Under the pieces are notes generated by a model that saw nothing but the letters and a program-made list of their open reading frames with translations, searched no databases and had not been told where the DNA came from. The translations under genes and the position numbers were made by a program. Shown one piece after another: positions 24,963 through 25,251 of a stretch of DNA of 25,251 nucleotides; the stretch's first letter is position 1, and each line of letters starts with the position of its first letter. Origin of the DNA: Rubrivivax sp. (GTDB lineage: Bacteria; Pseudomonadota; Gammaproteobacteria; Burkholderiales; Burkholderiaceae_C); the NCBI GenBank assembly GCA_027484885.1, contig JAIXSD010000320.1, positions 1-25,251 on the forward strand. The letters are read 5' to 3'.

Positions 24963-25251
24963 TCTCCTGGCTCGGCGCCGATGCACACCAGAGTCAGGTC
25001 TTGCCCTATCGGCACGCCCTTCAATCCCACCGTGTTTTCTGCTTAGCGCAGTTCCAACGCCCTCCCCCATCAGAAGGACAAGGCTTGTGGGATCCCGTGA
25101 GCTCCCCCCTCCAGGAGGATGGTTGAACGCCGCGAGACGGGCGATGCTGTCGGCATGGAACTCCCCAAGCACGACATGAAGCACTTTGCTACCGCCAACC
25201 GTGTTCAACCGTCTCCGGCCACAGCGGCGCAGCCAGCAAGACCTGACCCCA
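24963..25251. other. Chromosomal flank to the right of the island
   Basis: This is the DNA that should lie directly downstream of the tRNA in strains without the island. I find no gene I can support. The final bases, read on the minus strand, start TGGGGTCAGGTCTTGC, which reminds me of DNA next to REP-associated transposases, but nothing more is visible before the window ends. Confidence 0.35.

Noticed and set aside
24876..25208. Overlapping frames on both strands across attR
   Set aside because: They cross the integration junction and have no recognisable content.

Overview
The window is almost entirely one genomic island of about 24.7 kb, integrated at a tRNA-Gly(CCC) gene of a GC-rich proteobacterium. 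The Cas proteins, the tRNA, the codon use and the small hypothetical proteins look like Burkholderiales, probably Comamonadaceae; this is an impression from the sequence, not a database result. The last 18 bp of the tRNA, including CCA (245-262), recur exactly at 24945-24962, and a large tyrosine recombinase lies right beside the tRNA. A TGCTACAA motif occurs once inside the left end and three times inside the right end, as expected for integrase arm sites.

Layout. 1-120 is the end of a chromosomal gene, followed by a hairpin and the tRNA. 347-2290 is the integrase. 2291-5161 is gene-poor: it holds two probable small hypothetical genes, a 64-bp imperfect palindrome (3642-3705) and a symmetric set of four 14-18 bp repeats (4705-4926). 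5162-5395 is a CcdA-type antitoxin with no recognisable CcdB. 5670-9317 is a five-gene plus-strand operon: four proteins with TIR or TIR-like folds, then a free-standing SLOG-type nucleotide-binding protein. 9318-10211 holds one small probable gene and remnants.

10212-23258 is a CRISPR-Cas type I-E module flanked by two direct copies of a 208-bp element (about 92% identical by hand alignment). It runs on the minus strand as cas3-cas8e-cse2-cas7-cas5-cas6e-cas1-cas2, then an AT-rich leader, then 35 repeats. cas1 carries a one-base frameshift in an A6 run, so interference may be intact while adaptation is doubtful. A 31-codon ORF is coupled to the start of cas3. A degenerate IS5-like element (1195 bp, CTAG on both sides, a catalytic Asp changed to Tyr) sits upstream of it, beside a truncated membrane-protein gene. 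The right end carries a replication-initiator-like gene and then attR.

How it works together. The island resembles an integrative element whose cargo is defence: CRISPR-Cas interference plus a TIR/SLOG cluster. In Thoeris systems TIR proteins (ThsB) make an NAD-derived signal that is sensed by a SLOG domain in ThsA. Here one TIR protein looks ThsB-like and a SLOG protein is present, but no SIR2 or other ThsA effector half is seen. One TIR-like protein instead carries a Cys/His cluster and a glycine-rich hydrophobic segment. This cluster is the best candidate for an undescribed system in the window.
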